From Terrisporobacter mayombei (lineage in GTDB: Bacteria; Bacillota; Clostridia; Peptostreptococcales; Peptostreptococcaceae), in assembly GCF_020748465.1 (NCBI RefSeq), contig NZ_JAHZMP010000002.1:744001-808000 (forward strand): a stretch of DNA of 64,000 nt. Direction: 5' to 3'. Every line of letters starts with the position of its first letter. The first letter of the stretch is position 1. The position numbers and the translations under genes were made by a program. The notes below the pieces were generated by a model that did no database searches, was not told where the DNA came from, and saw only the letters and a program-made list of their open reading frames with translations. Shown one piece after another: positions 44,034 to 52,733 of this stretch.

Positions 44034-44531
44034 ATGGTAAATTTAACAACAAAAGAAAGACTTTTACTTGAAGATGAAAAAAGCCATGAAACTTTATGTG
44101 TCTCAAAGTATAATGATTATTCAAAAAGAGCTAAGTGCCAAGAGCTAAAACAATTATTTTCTTCTTTGGCTCAAAAAGAACAACAACATTTAGATTCTAT
44201 TAATCAAATATTAAATGGTACAGTACCAAATGTTAATGCTGGTAACCAAAGCAGTCAAAATCAACAAATGCAGCAAGTGCAGCAAGATAGCACAGTTACA
44301 ATGCCTAATATGGCAAATAGTGTATCTAGTGGTACATATGATGAAAATGATAAAATGTTATGTCAAGATACTTTATCTACTGAAAAATATATTTCTGCTA
44401 CATATAACACAACTATATTTGAAGTTAAAGATAAAAATATCAGACAAGTTTTAAATCATATTCAAAAAGAAGAACAAGAACATGGAGAAAAAATTTACAA
44501 TTATATGAATCAACATAACATGTATAATTAG
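44034..44531 (+). CDS. CotF-family spore coat protein
   Basis: A 165-residue coat protein. It opens with LTTKERLLLEDEKSHE, the CotF family signature, then a ferritin-like helix pair, a Gln/Asn-rich linker (residues 62-100, QSSQNQQMQQVQQ) and a second helical part with CQDTLSTEKYISATYN and EEQEHGEKIYNYM. It is expected in the spore coat, expressed in the mother cell. GGAGGTG precedes the ATG. A clear sigma-K promoter was not identified. Confidence 0.9.
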   Translation: MVNLTTKERLLLEDEKSHETLCVSKYNDYSKRAKCQELKQLFSSLAQKEQQHLDSINQILNGTVPNVNAGNQSSQNQQMQQVQQDSTVTMPNMANSVSSGTYDENDKMLCQDTLSTEKYISATYNTTIFEVKDKNIRQVLNHIQKEEQEHGEKIYNYMNQHNMYN

Positions 44532-44543
44532 ACAATTATTTAT

Positions 44544-44580
44544 AAAATCCCGTAATAAAGCTATTTTTATTACGGGATTT
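44544..44580 (+). terminator. Terminator after cotF-like gene
   Basis: AAATCCCGTAATAAA and TTTATTACGGGATTT form a 15-bp stem followed by T7. Confidence 0.93.
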
Positions 44581-44661
44581 TTTTATTTTCTTCTATTCTT
44601 ATTGCTTATTCTATTATTTTTCATTACACTTTTATTAAATAATATATAAGAAGGTGTATAT

Positions 44662-45264
44662 ATGAATGAGCTTGTTATAAGGTTTGCCGAGAAGAATGAT
44701 GCTGAAGCAATTTTAAAAATTTACGCACCTTATGTAATTAGCACATCAATAACATTTGAGTATGCTGTACCTACCATTGATGAAATTAGTAGTAGAATTG
44801 AAAAAACGAAAGAAAATTATCCATATATAGTGTGTGAATTAAATAATCAAGTTATAGGGTATGCATATGCTGATAGATATATGGAGCGAGATGCTTATAA
44901 TTGGAATGTGGAGCTTTCTATTTATGTTGACAAGAGATACACTCATAGAGGTGTAGGGAGAGGGTTATATACTTGTATTTTGCAAATTCTAGCTCACCAA
45001 AATGTAAAAAATGTATATTCTACAATAACTAGTCCAAATGATAGTAGCATTAAACTTCATGAATTCTTTGGTTTTAAAAAACTAGGATCATATCCAAATT
45101 GTGGTTATAAATTAGGAACTTGGCATGAGGTTATCATTATGGGAAAAAATTTAGGAAAATATAAACAGCCTCCAAAACCATTTATTAAAATAAATGATGT
45201 ATCAAATGACATTTTGACAGGGATATTAAGTATAGTATCATCAATAATTAATAATAGAACTTAA
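44662..45264 (+). CDS. PAT/Bar-like GNAT acetyltransferase
   Basis: A 200-residue N-acetyltransferase of the phosphinothricin/methionine-sulfone type. Segments IRFAEKNDAEAILKIYAPY at the start, SIYVDKRYTHRGVGRGLY (acetyl-CoA loop near residue 100) and the closing HEFFGFKKLGSYPNCGYKLG are typical of this subfamily. The last 35 residues (from about 165) form an unmatched tail. The subfamily acetylates free amino acids and analogues; the natural substrate here is unknown. Confidence 0.87.
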   Translation: MNELVIRFAEKNDAEAILKIYAPYVISTSITFEYAVPTIDEISSRIEKTKENYPYIVCELNNQVIGYAYADRYMERDAYNWNVELSIYVDKRYTHRGVGRGLYTCILQILAHQNVKNVYSTITSPNDSSIKLHEFFGFKKLGSYPNCGYKLGTWHEVIIMGKNLGKYKQPPKPFIKINDVSNDILTGILSIVSSIINNRT

Positions 45265-45332
45265 TGTAAATGAAATTATTTCCTATTAAAAATTATGTTA
45301 ATTTGAAAAACTAATTTAATAGGAGTGTTGTT

Positions 45333-46292
45333 ATGTTAAAAACAGAATTAATTTTAACTTTACTTAATATAAATAGAATTGGTAAAAAAACAATTAATAA
45401 ATTAATACTTAACCCTTTGCCAGAAACTATTGATGCTATTTCCATTTTAAATTTTATTATTGAAAATCTTCCAAATTATAAATTGAATTTAAACATACAA
45501 GATGTAATAATGGCAAAAAATAAAAGTTTAAATATAATTAATTACTGCAAAAAAAATAATATAAGAATAATGACTATTTTGGACGAAGATTTTCCTATAA
45601 AACTTAAAATTATCCCCAATAATCCTGTAATTATATTTTATAAAGGAAATAAGTCGTGTATTATTGAAAATAAATCCGTAGCAATTATAGGAACTCGCTA
45701 CCCTACCTTAGAAAGCGAAAAAATAACCAGAAATCTTGCTAAATTATTTTCAAATAGAAATTATATAATTGTCAGTGGTTTGGCTCATGGGATAGATTAT
45801 AATGCCCATTTTTCTACAGTAAAAAATCATAATAAAACACTAGCAGTTTTACCTAGTGGAATTTCAAATATTTATCCAGCAGATCATAAACTTTTATGCG
45901 ATGAAATACTTTACAATAATGGATGTATTATTAGTGAATATTTTCCACTTGAAGCACCTTACAAAAATTATTTCGTCGAAAGAGATCGTTTACAAAGTGC
46001 TCTATCATTAGGTGTGATAGTTGTAGAGTGTGGCGTAAAGAGTGGAACTATGTATACTGTCAATTTTGCAGAAGAACAAAATAAAATAATCTGCTGTTAT
46101 AAACATGATAAGATGAATTATAGCTGTAGAGGCGGTAATACGAAATTATTAAAAGATAAAAATGTGCTAATAATTGATAACAATTATAATATAAACGTAG
46201 TAGAAAATTTATTTGAAAATAAGTTACATGAGATAAACACTTGGATTCATGACCTTACATCATCAAATGAGCAAATACTTTTTGACTTTTAA
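45333..46292 (+). CDS. DprA/Smf-like protein (atypical)
   Basis: A 319-residue DprA-fold protein. The Rossmann core is present: IIGTRYPTLESEK, VSGLAHGIDYNAHFS, LAVLPSGISNIYPADHKLL, IISEYFPLEAP. It departs from housekeeping DprA in several places: the usual FPxRNRIIAGLS is FVERDRLQSALS, and the SGSLiTA motif is SGTMYTV. There is no C-terminal winged helix. DprA loads RecA on single-stranded DNA in natural transformation; such variants may serve other roles. It is alone here, without topA or com genes. GGAGTG precedes the ATG. Confidence 0.8.
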   Translation: MLKTELILTLLNINRIGKKTINKLILNPLPETIDAISILNFIIENLPNYKLNLNIQDVIMAKNKSLNIINYCKKNNIRIMTILDEDFPIKLKIIPNNPVIIFYKGNKSCIIENKSVAIIGTRYPTLESEKITRNLAKLFSNRNYIIVSGLAHGIDYNAHFSTVKNHNKTLAVLPSGISNIYPADHKLLCDEILYNNGCIISEYFPLEAPYKNYFVERDRLQSALSLGVIVVECGVKSGTMYTVNFAEEQNKIICCYKHDKMNYSCRGGNTKLLKDKNVLIIDNNYNINVVENLFENKLHEINTWIHDLTSSNEQILFDF

Positions 46293-46413
46293 AAATTAAT
46301 TTTATTGTGAATTGTTTAAAATTAGACTACAATTATTAATAAGTAATTTATTAATGGTGCCTGATATAATATTTACTATTTTTAAATTATTTCTCCTTGT
46401 ATTATTATATTTC

Positions 46414-46446
46414 AAAAATAGGCTCATAAACTATGAGCCTATTTTT
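46414..46446. terminator. Terminator of the 57-codon gene
   Basis: AAAAATAGGCTCATA and TATGAGCCTATTTTT form a perfect 15-bp stem with a three-base loop; it overlaps the stop codon of the minus-strand gene and may also serve the DprA-like gene. Confidence 0.92.
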
Positions 46447-46604
46447 GTTTTTCTTGTTTCCATATCTTTTTCTATTAGATTTTTCACATAAGAACTTATT
46501 CCATATTGATTTTTTATATCTTCCAAAAGATAATTGTATAAAGTTAAATCTCGATAGTTTTCCTTAAAACTAATTGTTACTTTTATACTTTGACTTTTGC
46601 TCAA
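46431..46604 (-). CDS. 57-residue ribbon-helix-helix-like protein
   Basis: A short gene starting at TTG 46604 with AAGGTGAAAG upstream, ending in TAG 46431. The product begins SKSQSIKVTISFKENYRDL, a beta strand (IKVTISF) followed by two helices (YRDLTLYNYLLEDIKNQYG, SSYVKNLIEKDME). This is the strand-helix-helix layout of Arc/CopG-type small regulators. It has its own terminator. The TTG start explains why it is easily missed. Likely a DNA-binding regulator of unknown target. Confidence 0.62.
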   Translation of the reverse strand: MSKSQSIKVTISFKENYRDLTLYNYLLEDIKNQYGISSYVKNLIEKDMETRKTKIGS

Positions 46605-46720
46605 ACTTTCACCTTCTTATATAAAATTTATATAATAATTCTTAAAAATAATTATATATTACTATTTATTCAAATTTTTTTAAAAAATAACTTAAAAAAA
46701 CCCATTTAGGGCCTTTTTTA

Positions 46721-46758
46721 TTAACAAAGATTATTAATAAATTAATAATCTTTGTTAA
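46721..46758. repeat. Perfect 18-bp inverted repeat
   Basis: TTAACAAAGATTATTAAT (46721-46738) and its exact complement (46741-46758) with a two-base loop, flanked by T and A runs. It may terminate transcripts in either direction or be a small repeat. Confidence 0.7.
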
Positions 46759-46771
46759 AAAAATATAGAAA

Positions 46772-46872
46772 AAAACACCATATGCCATATGCAGACGGTG
46801 CTAAATTACCATAATAATATTAGAATGTGGGGGACTTACACATTTTAATATCTGTTCAATAATTAAAATAAC
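46772..46872 (-). ncRNA. Candidate small RNA
   Basis: On the minus strand a promoter-like pair TTGTTA (46904-46899), 16 bases, TATAAA (46882-46877), then about 95 bases with two hairpins: AATGTG/CACATT (near 46845-46823, loop of C-rich bases) and CACC/GGTG around two CATATG copies (46800-46776), followed by T5-T7. No open frame fits. The parts look like a free-standing small RNA, but it has no known family and no target is proposed. Confidence 0.35.
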
Positions 46873-47181
46873 TAGGTTTATATATAATATTCTGTTTCTA
46901 ACAAATAATTCCTTTTTTATTTTATAATTTGTTAACTAATTAACTAAAGTATACAGGATTCTTGTCAAAGTTATTAAAAAAAAATGAATATAAAAATAAA
47001 ATCTGTTTTACTTATGTTATTAATTATATATTATATCCTACTAGGAAATATCATACTTAATTAATATAAACATAAATTTTTACTGCTTTCATTATAATAT
47101 TTATCATCTTTTTATTAATTTACATATTATGTAGTGTACCAAATTATATAGGTACTAGATTAATATTGGTGGTGAATAATA
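46873..47181. other. Upstream region of the patatin gene, no gene seen
   Basis: Strongly AT-rich. Apart from the promoter-like bases of the candidate small RNA I see no frame, hairpin or motif. GGTGGTGAA before 47182 serves as the Shine-Dalgarno. Confidence 0.4.
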
Positions 47182-48096
47182 ATGTACGCAGATTTAGTGT
47201 GCAAAGGTGGAGGTGTTAAAGGAATAGCCCTTGTAGGTGCCCTTTCTTTCTTTGAAGAGGAGGGTTATGTATGGCAAAGAGCAGCTGGAACATCTGTTGG
47301 TGCAATTGTTGCTTCATTGGTAGCTGTTGGGTACAGTGCCAGTGAAATAAGAAATATTATGTTTGACTTGGATTACAATAAATTTGTAGATAAAAATAAA
47401 TTGCAATCTATTCCTTTATTTGGACCTCTTACTTCTCTCTATGTTTCAAAGGGACTACATTCAGGAGATTATGTGGAAAATTTTCTAAGAGATAAATTTG
47501 AAAGAAAAGGAAAAAAATATTTCAAGGATATTTATGTTGATGGTGAAAGTAGGTTGAAAGTTGTTGCAACAGATGTTACTCGTCATAAATTAATTATCTT
47601 ACCTGATGACTTAGTTGAATACAATATAAATCCACTTGATTTTGAAATAGCAAAAGCTGTTAGAATGAGCCTTAGTATACCTTTTTTCTTTGAGCCAGTA
47701 ATTTTGTATGCAGGAAAAACTCCTTGTTATATTGTTGATGGTGGACTTTTAAGTAACTTCCCTATTTGGATTTTTGACGTGGAAGATAATCCAAGATGGC
47801 CTACATTTGGTTTAAATTTATATAATAATGTTCAAAAACCTAGTAACAATAAAAATGGGTTTATTCCTTATTTAATAGATGTAATAGAAACAAGTCTTGA
47901 AACAAGTGAGGAAATCTATTTTAAAGATTGTGATGCAGTTAGAATTGTGAACATCCCAACCTTGGGCATAAATACTTTAGATTTTGATATATCTAATGAA
48001 CAGATGAAAGCTTTATATAAATCTGGATACTTCTCAGCTAAATCCTTCTTAGAAAATTGGGATTTTAATGCTTATCTTAAACATTATCGTGCATAA
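47182..48096 (+). CDS. Patatin-like phospholipase
   Basis: A 304-residue cytoplasmic patatin. Oxyanion loop KGGGVKG (residues 8-14), nucleophile Ser38 in GTSVG, and the catalytic Asp186 in VDGGLLSNFP complete the Ser-Asp dyad. No signal peptide or ExoU-type domains. Family role: hydrolysis of membrane phospholipids or lipid esters. It stands alone with 61 bases to the next gene, with no obvious terminator between them, so the BclA-tip-like gene may share its transcript. Confidence 0.93.
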   Translation: MYADLVCKGGGVKGIALVGALSFFEEEGYVWQRAAGTSVGAIVASLVAVGYSASEIRNIMFDLDYNKFVDKNKLQSIPLFGPLTSLYVSKGLHSGDYVENFLRDKFERKGKKYFKDIYVDGESRLKVVATDVTRHKLIILPDDLVEYNINPLDFEIAKAVRMSLSIPFFFEPVILYAGKTPCYIVDGGLLSNFPIWIFDVEDNPRWPTFGLNLYNNVQKPSNNKNGFIPYLIDVIETSLETSEEIYFKDCDAVRIVNIPTLGINTLDFDISNEQMKALYKSGYFSAKSFLENWDFNAYLKHYRA

Positions 48097-48157
48097 ATAC
48101 TATTTTGTAACTCTTTTGCAGAACTCATCATAAAATATATTAGGGGGTGAATCGTAT

Positions 48158-48682
48158 ATGAAAGAAGAATTTAGTGATTGTAACAAAAATTATAATCACT
48201 TATTAAAAAGCCTCTGTAATATATTAAAAGAATGCAGTAATAAAGAAAGTTCTTATGCTACTTTTCTACAAACAGAATTAGTAAATGTGGGTATGAACGA
48301 GTATTTTCCATTTAATATGACAGAAATATTTAATGAAGATATAGTTCTTGTTAACCCTACAACTATAAAAGTTAATAAATCTGGTGTATATCATATAATA
48401 TATAAGATTCCAGTTAATATAGAGAATAAAAAAGATCATATTGAACAAAGTATAGGCTTATATGTTAATAATATTCTGCAAAAGAACATCCAAAGAACTT
48501 TTGGAGTAGTAGATCCTAATAATAAAAATTGCATGTCTATTATTGGTGATGATATAGTATATATTACTGAAAACACTATTCTTCAATTGAAAAATAACAA
48601 TTTCTCCACTAATGGTAAAACTATTGCTAGTTGTAGTAATGAAGGATGCTATGCAAGTTTAAATATTATAAAAATTGGATAA
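48158..48682 (+). CDS. BclA-tip-like (TNF/C1q-fold) exosporium protein without collagen stalk
   Basis: A 174-residue protein. A short helix at 1-35 is followed by a jelly-roll-like domain: TTIKVNKSGVYHIIYKIPVN (residues 67-86), SIGLYVNNIL (near 101-110), then IIGDDIVYITENTILQL and the C-terminal YASLNIIKI. This is the pattern of the BclA C-terminal domain of exosporium glycoproteins. It has no Gly-X-Y repeats. The N-terminal segment has two Cys and could anchor or oligomerise. GGGGGTGA precedes the ATG. A spore-surface location is inferred. Confidence 0.7.
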   Translation: MKEEFSDCNKNYNHLLKSLCNILKECSNKESSYATFLQTELVNVGMNEYFPFNMTEIFNEDIVLVNPTTIKVNKSGVYHIIYKIPVNIENKKDHIEQSIGLYVNNILQKNIQRTFGVVDPNNKNCMSIIGDDIVYITENTILQLKNNNFSTNGKTIASCSNEGCYASLNIIKIG

Positions 48683-48700
48683 TAAAATTTTATAAATAAA

Positions 48701-48738
48701 ATAGCTGGAAGAATTATCTTTCAGCTTTAATTTTTTCT
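48701..48738 (+). terminator. Terminator after BclA-tip-like gene
   Basis: AGCTG/CAGCT with an inner AGA/TCT pair, followed by a T-rich tract. Confidence 0.75.
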
Positions 48739-48839
48739 AATTTATTTTTTTCATTTATAAATACATATAACTAAATTTATGGTAAAGTAAAATAAATAGC
48801 AAGAATATTTTGTAACTTATTATAAATTGGGAGGGTTGG

Positions 48840-49934
48840 ATGAGAAGATATGAGATAGACTGGATTAGAAATATAAGCATATTAATGCTTTTTGTTTATC
48901 ATACTTGCGCTATATTTTGTCAGTTTGGGGATTTTTATATTATTTCAGAAGAAAAGAACCTTTTTGCAGACATAATAATTTTATTATTATTTACATGGTA
49001 CATGCCTATGCTGTTTTTCCTTGCAGGAGCTTCCACATTTTTTTCCTTTGAGCGTAGAAATATGAAGGAATATATAGTAGAAAGAGTTAAAAAGCTTCTT
49101 GTGCCACTTTTATTTGGACTTATATTTTTAGTACCACCACAAACTTATTTAGCAAGAGTTTGGCGTGGTGAGGGAAACTTGAACTATTTTAGTCATTTAG
49201 GTTTCTTTTTTTCAAATGTAACGGATTTTACAGGATTTGATGGAGCGTTCACTCCTGCTCACTTATGGTTTATACTTTATTTATTTATCGTTTCCATTTT
49301 GGGAGGAATTATTTTATCTCTAGTTTTTAAGCAGGAAAAAGGCATAAAGATAGTTCATTTATTTAAAAAAGCTTTTGTAAATAAATTTAGTTTTCTATTT
49401 TTATTGTTTCTTGGAATATGTAGTGACTTGTTTCCAAGTATAATGGGGAAAAGCTTAATAGGGTGTTTATTAATTTTCTTATTAGGTTATATTGTTTATG
49501 AAGATGATACGCTTTTAGAAAAATTAATAAGTCATCGTTTTAAATATTTAATTACCCTTGTTTTTTTTGCAATTTGTGGTGTGATTTACACATTATTGCT
49601 TAGACCAGAAGAGGGTAATACAACAGTGTGGATTATTGATAGTATTTTAAAAAACGGTGTTTTAATATCCGCAATTTGCACAGTTATTGGTTTTGGTAGT
49701 GTTCATTTAAATAAAAACAATAAACTTTTAAAGTTCTTAAATAAACGTACTTTTCCAATTTATATTATCCATCAACCGATTTTATTAGTTCTTGCAATTT
49801 TAATTGTACCTACAGTTAAATCTACTGCTTTATCCATAGGATTGATAATAATTTTTTCGGCTATTTTAACATTTATAGTTTATGAAATTTTATACAGAGT
49901 AAAGATCTTTAACTTTGTTTTAGGAATGAAATAA
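48840..49934 (+). CDS. Acyltransferase-3 family membrane protein
   Basis: A 364-residue protein with about 10 membrane helices and the acyltransferase_3 opening RRYEIDWIRNISILMLFVYH (catalytic-type His at residue 20). AHLWFILYLF near 141 is the conserved second motif. Members add O-acyl groups to cell-surface glycans or small molecules. GGGAGG precedes the ATG. No glycosylation genes lie nearby, so the substrate is unknown. It ends in the hairpin at 49937. Confidence 0.9.
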   Translation: MRRYEIDWIRNISILMLFVYHTCAIFCQFGDFYIISEEKNLFADIIILLLFTWYMPMLFFLAGASTFFSFERRNMKEYIVERVKKLLVPLLFGLIFLVPPQTYLARVWRGEGNLNYFSHLGFFFSNVTDFTGFDGAFTPAHLWFILYLFIVSILGGIILSLVFKQEKGIKIVHLFKKAFVNKFSFLFLLFLGICSDLFPSIMGKSLIGCLLIFLLGYIVYEDDTLLEKLISHRFKYLITLVFFAICGVIYTLLLRPEEGNTTVWIIDSILKNGVLISAICTVIGFGSVHLNKNNKLLKFLNKRTFPIYIIHQPILLVLAILIVPTVKSTALSIGLIIIFSAILTFIVYEILYRVKIFNFVLGMK

Positions 49935-49936
49935 GT

Positions 49937-49963
49937 AAAGGACAGCTATATAGCTGTCCTTTA
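49937..49963. terminator. Terminator between acyltransferase and acidic protein
   Basis: AAAGGACAGCTA and TAGCTGTCCTTT form a perfect 12-bp stem between convergent genes. Confidence 0.92.
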
Positions 49964-49965
49964 AA

Positions 49966-50505
49966 TTATTGAATTAAGAATTCATCTAAAATTTTCACTA
50001 TTTTATCTTCCATGTCTCCGCAGTAATCAACTTTTCTTATTCTAGGATTTGATATTTCTCCTCCATGCTCAAAATCCACTGGATATACTACTACTTCATT
50101 TTCTTCTAAATCAAATAATAAGCCTACTAGATTGTCCACATTTAAGCTTAAATCCCCTATATCTTTTATAGTGTTATCGTCTTCGTAAATATCGTCCGTA
50201 TAATGATTTAATATGTATTTTTCACCATGAAGAAGTTCTACCTTTTCTGCGCCTTCATAAGTTTTTCCAATAACAAAATGAAGTGCGTATTCTCCATCAT
50301 GTAGTAAATCTACATAATCTTTTGTATTATTTATATCCTCATAGTCTTCGTCAAAAACAATTACGTCCATATAATCTCTATCCACTAAACAAACCCTTGA
50401 TATATAATGAGGATAATTAAAAAGTAATTCTTCTATATTTTCATTATAATAATGTATAAAACTCTCCATATTAAATTCATTTTTTTTAAATCTTAGTATT
50501 TCCAT
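49966..50505 (-). CDS. Unknown acidic protein
   Basis: A 179-residue, strongly acidic protein (many D/E, with clusters such as DEDYEDINNTKDYVD near residue 51). It has no cysteine cluster, signal or membrane helix, and I do not recognise a family. The alternating hydrophobic pattern in the C-terminal part suggests an alpha/beta domain. AAGGAAGG precedes the ATG. It is a single gene between two terminators. Confidence 0.75.
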   Translation of the reverse strand: MEILRFKKNEFNMESFIHYYNENIEELLFNYPHYISRVCLVDRDYMDVIVFDEDYEDINNTKDYVDLLHDGEYALHFVIGKTYEGAEKVELLHGEKYILNHYTDDIYEDDNTIKDIGDLSLNVDNLVGLLFDLEENEVVVYPVDFEHGGEISNPRIRKVDYCGDMEDKIVKILDEFLIQ

Positions 50506-50623
50506 GGTATTTCCTTCCTTAACAATTTCAACTTATTTTAAACAATAAGTTATAATATACCACAAAGATTGTATTTTTACCATGAATACTCATAGTTTTT
50601 GTCATTTATTAAAACAAAAAATT

Positions 50624-50658
50624 AAAAAGGAACAATGTTTATAACATTATTCCTTTTT
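50624..50658 (-). terminator. Terminator after threonine dehydratase gene
   Basis: AAAAAGGAA.AATGTT and AACATT.TTCCTTTTT form a stem just after the gene on the minus strand. Confidence 0.9.
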
Positions 50659-50663
50659 ATAAT

Positions 50664-51866
50664 CTATTTTATTTTAAAACCACCTTCGCTTATGGCTTTT
50701 TTAATTTCTTCTATATGATCATGATCAAATGTTTCTAAAATCATATGAGCATTTAATTTACCAATTTCATTTATTGAAGATAGGTTTGCTGCTATTATAT
50801 TTGCATCAAATCTACTTAATATTGAAGTAAGTTCAGAAAGTCCTCCTGGTTTGTCCTTTATATCCGTATTAAATGAAAAACGTCTACCACTTTTATTTAA
50901 ACCTATTGCTATTATTCTATTTAAAGTATTAACATCTATATTACCACCTGAAATTATACAAACAACATCTTCATCTGCTTTTGGTTTGTATTTTCCACTT
51001 AGTATTGCTGCTGTTGTAACTGCTCCTGATCCTTCTGCCACAACTTTTTGGTTTTCCATTAAAAATAAAAGTCCTTCTGCTATTTCGCCTTCTTCCACAA
51101 GAACTACTTCGTCTACTAATTCTTTTGCTATGTCAAAGGTTATGTCTCCTACAGTTTTAACTGATATACCATCTGCCACAGAAGTTGCTTTAAATGCTGT
51201 TGTTACCTTACCTTCTTTTATAGATTCGTACATAGATGGAATATTTGCTGTTTGTACACCAATTATTTTAACATTAGGATTTAGAGCTTTTGCTGCCACT
51301 GCCACACCAGAGATTATTCCTCCTCCACCTATTGGACAAAGTATGGTATCTACTTTATTGTTCATTTGTTCAAAAATTTCTAGAGCTATTGTTCCTTGAC
51401 CTGCTATAACGTATTTATCGTTAAATGGATGAAGGAATGTTGCCCCACTTTCTTTTTGTAGTTCTACTGCTTTTGCATAGGCATCATCATAAACAATTCC
51501 TTCTAGTACCACATTTGCTCCATAAGATTTTGTTGCCGTGACTTTAGCAAGTGGTGCAGTTGATGGCATTACTATGGTTGCCTCAATGTTGTTCATTTTT
51601 GCACTTAGTGCCACACCTTGGGCATGATTTCCTGCACTTGATGCTATTACACCTTTGGATTTTTCTTCCTCTGTAAGATTTGCTATTTTATTACAAGCTC
51701 CTCTCACTTTAAAAGAACCAGTCTTTTGAAGGTTTTCGCATTTATAATAAACATTTGCTCCAGTCATTGTACTAAGTTTAGTACTTTCAAGTATATCTGT
51801 CTTTTTTACTATATCCTTTATTGTTTCTTGTGCTTTTTGTATATCTTCTAAGGTTACTTTTGTCAT
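50664..51866 (-). CDS. Threonine dehydratase (threonine ammonia-lyase)
   Basis: A 400-residue PLP enzyme. The PLP Lys is in KTGSFKVRGA (near residue 54), with SSAGNHAQGVALSA and the glycine loop PIGGGGIISGVA. The C-terminal 75 residues form one ACT-like domain (NTDIKDKPGGLSELTSILS). A single ACT domain and this length fit the IlvA/TdcB-like clostridial enzyme, converting threonine to 2-oxobutanoate. Whether biosynthetic or catabolic is not clear; no ilv genes are adjacent. Confidence 0.92.
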   Translation of the reverse strand: MTKVTLEDIQKAQETIKDIVKKTDILESTKLSTMTGANVYYKCENLQKTGSFKVRGACNKIANLTEEEKSKGVIASSAGNHAQGVALSAKMNNIEATIVMPSTAPLAKVTATKSYGANVVLEGIVYDDAYAKAVELQKESGATFLHPFNDKYVIAGQGTIALEIFEQMNNKVDTILCPIGGGGIISGVAVAAKALNPNVKIIGVQTANIPSMYESIKEGKVTTAFKATSVADGISVKTVGDITFDIAKELVDEVVLVEEGEIAEGLLFLMENQKVVAEGSGAVTTAAILSGKYKPKADEDVVCIISGGNIDVNTLNRIIAIGLNKSGRRFSFNTDIKDKPGGLSELTSILSRFDANIIAANLSSINEIGKLNAHMILETFDHDHIEEIKKAISEGGFKIK

Positions 51867-51977
51867 TTTGATTCACTCCCAGCTGTATAAATAATTAATA
51901 AAATATGATAATTCTAATCATACATATTTATTTTTGCTCTATTTTTAAATTAATATACTTGTCAGAAAATCTATTAA

Positions 51978-52724
51978 TTACTTATTATTAACTTCAACAA
52001 TATTATTCCAATATCTAGTTGGCATCATCTTCTTTTGAAGTCTAGGATTTCTACGTTCTTCTATATTTATAGACTTAAAATATTGTTTCCATAAATTTTC
52101 ATACTCACCTTTATCATCACTATTCATTAAAATATTTTTTTGAGTTTTTGATAAATTAGTTAAATAATAATCTTCTTTATCATAAATAAAAGCAGTATCT
52201 CTTTTTATATCGTGAATTATAAAATTTTCATTTGATAGTCTTTTTTTAAAATGATTTCCAAGTATGGGAAGTATATTGTAGTCTGGGTTTATGGAAGCAT
52301 ATAAAATATTATTGATTTCTTTAAATCTAATAAAACCTGTAAGCCTATGACATTCGTATGCAACCTTATTACTTACTTTGTCCATATTTAAAACTATATC
52401 ATTATTTATATATAGTTCAACATCTTTTCCAAACTTAAATCCCATACGTAAGTATTTATAAATTAAGTTGGAGCTTTCTTTAGTTTCTGATAAAAACACA
52501 TAATATATTTTATTTAAAGCTTCTCTTGATATTTTATTTACTATGGCATTATAAACTTTTTCAAATTTAATATTATCGCTTTTTATTGTAATAACTTCAT
52601 CAATTAAATTTTGTTCATATACTATTTTACTACATATAAAATCTGGTTTAGTGCTTAAGTAATAAGCATCATAAATGGCAGATAACAAACCTTCAAAAGT
52701 TTGTTCATGTAAAAATACTCTCAT
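51978..52724 (-). CDS. DUF4130/TIGR03915 probable DNA-metabolism protein
   Basis: A 248-residue protein of the TIGR03915/DUF4130 family. Key segments are RLTGFIRFKEINN (near 132), YASINPDYNILPILGNHFKKR near 150 and the C-terminal IEERRNPRLQKKMMPTRYW. The family is linked to DNA repair by its constant pairing with the radical-SAM protein coded just upstream (nine bases away). It may act as a glycosylase-like partner, but the activity is not established. Expression probably follows the LexA-type promoter at 54131. Confidence 0.9.
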   Translation of the reverse strand: MRVFLHEQTFEGLLSAIYDAYYLSTKPDFICSKIVYEQNLIDEVITIKSDNIKFEKVYNAIVNKISREALNKIYYVFLSETKESSNLIYKYLRMGFKFGKDVELYINNDIVLNMDKVSNKVAYECHRLTGFIRFKEINNILYASINPDYNILPILGNHFKKRLSNENFIIHDIKRDTAFIYDKEDYYLTNLSKTQKNILMNSDDKGEYENLWKQYFKSINIEERRNPRLQKKMMPTRYWNNIVEVNNK

Positions 52725-52733
52725 AAATTCCTC

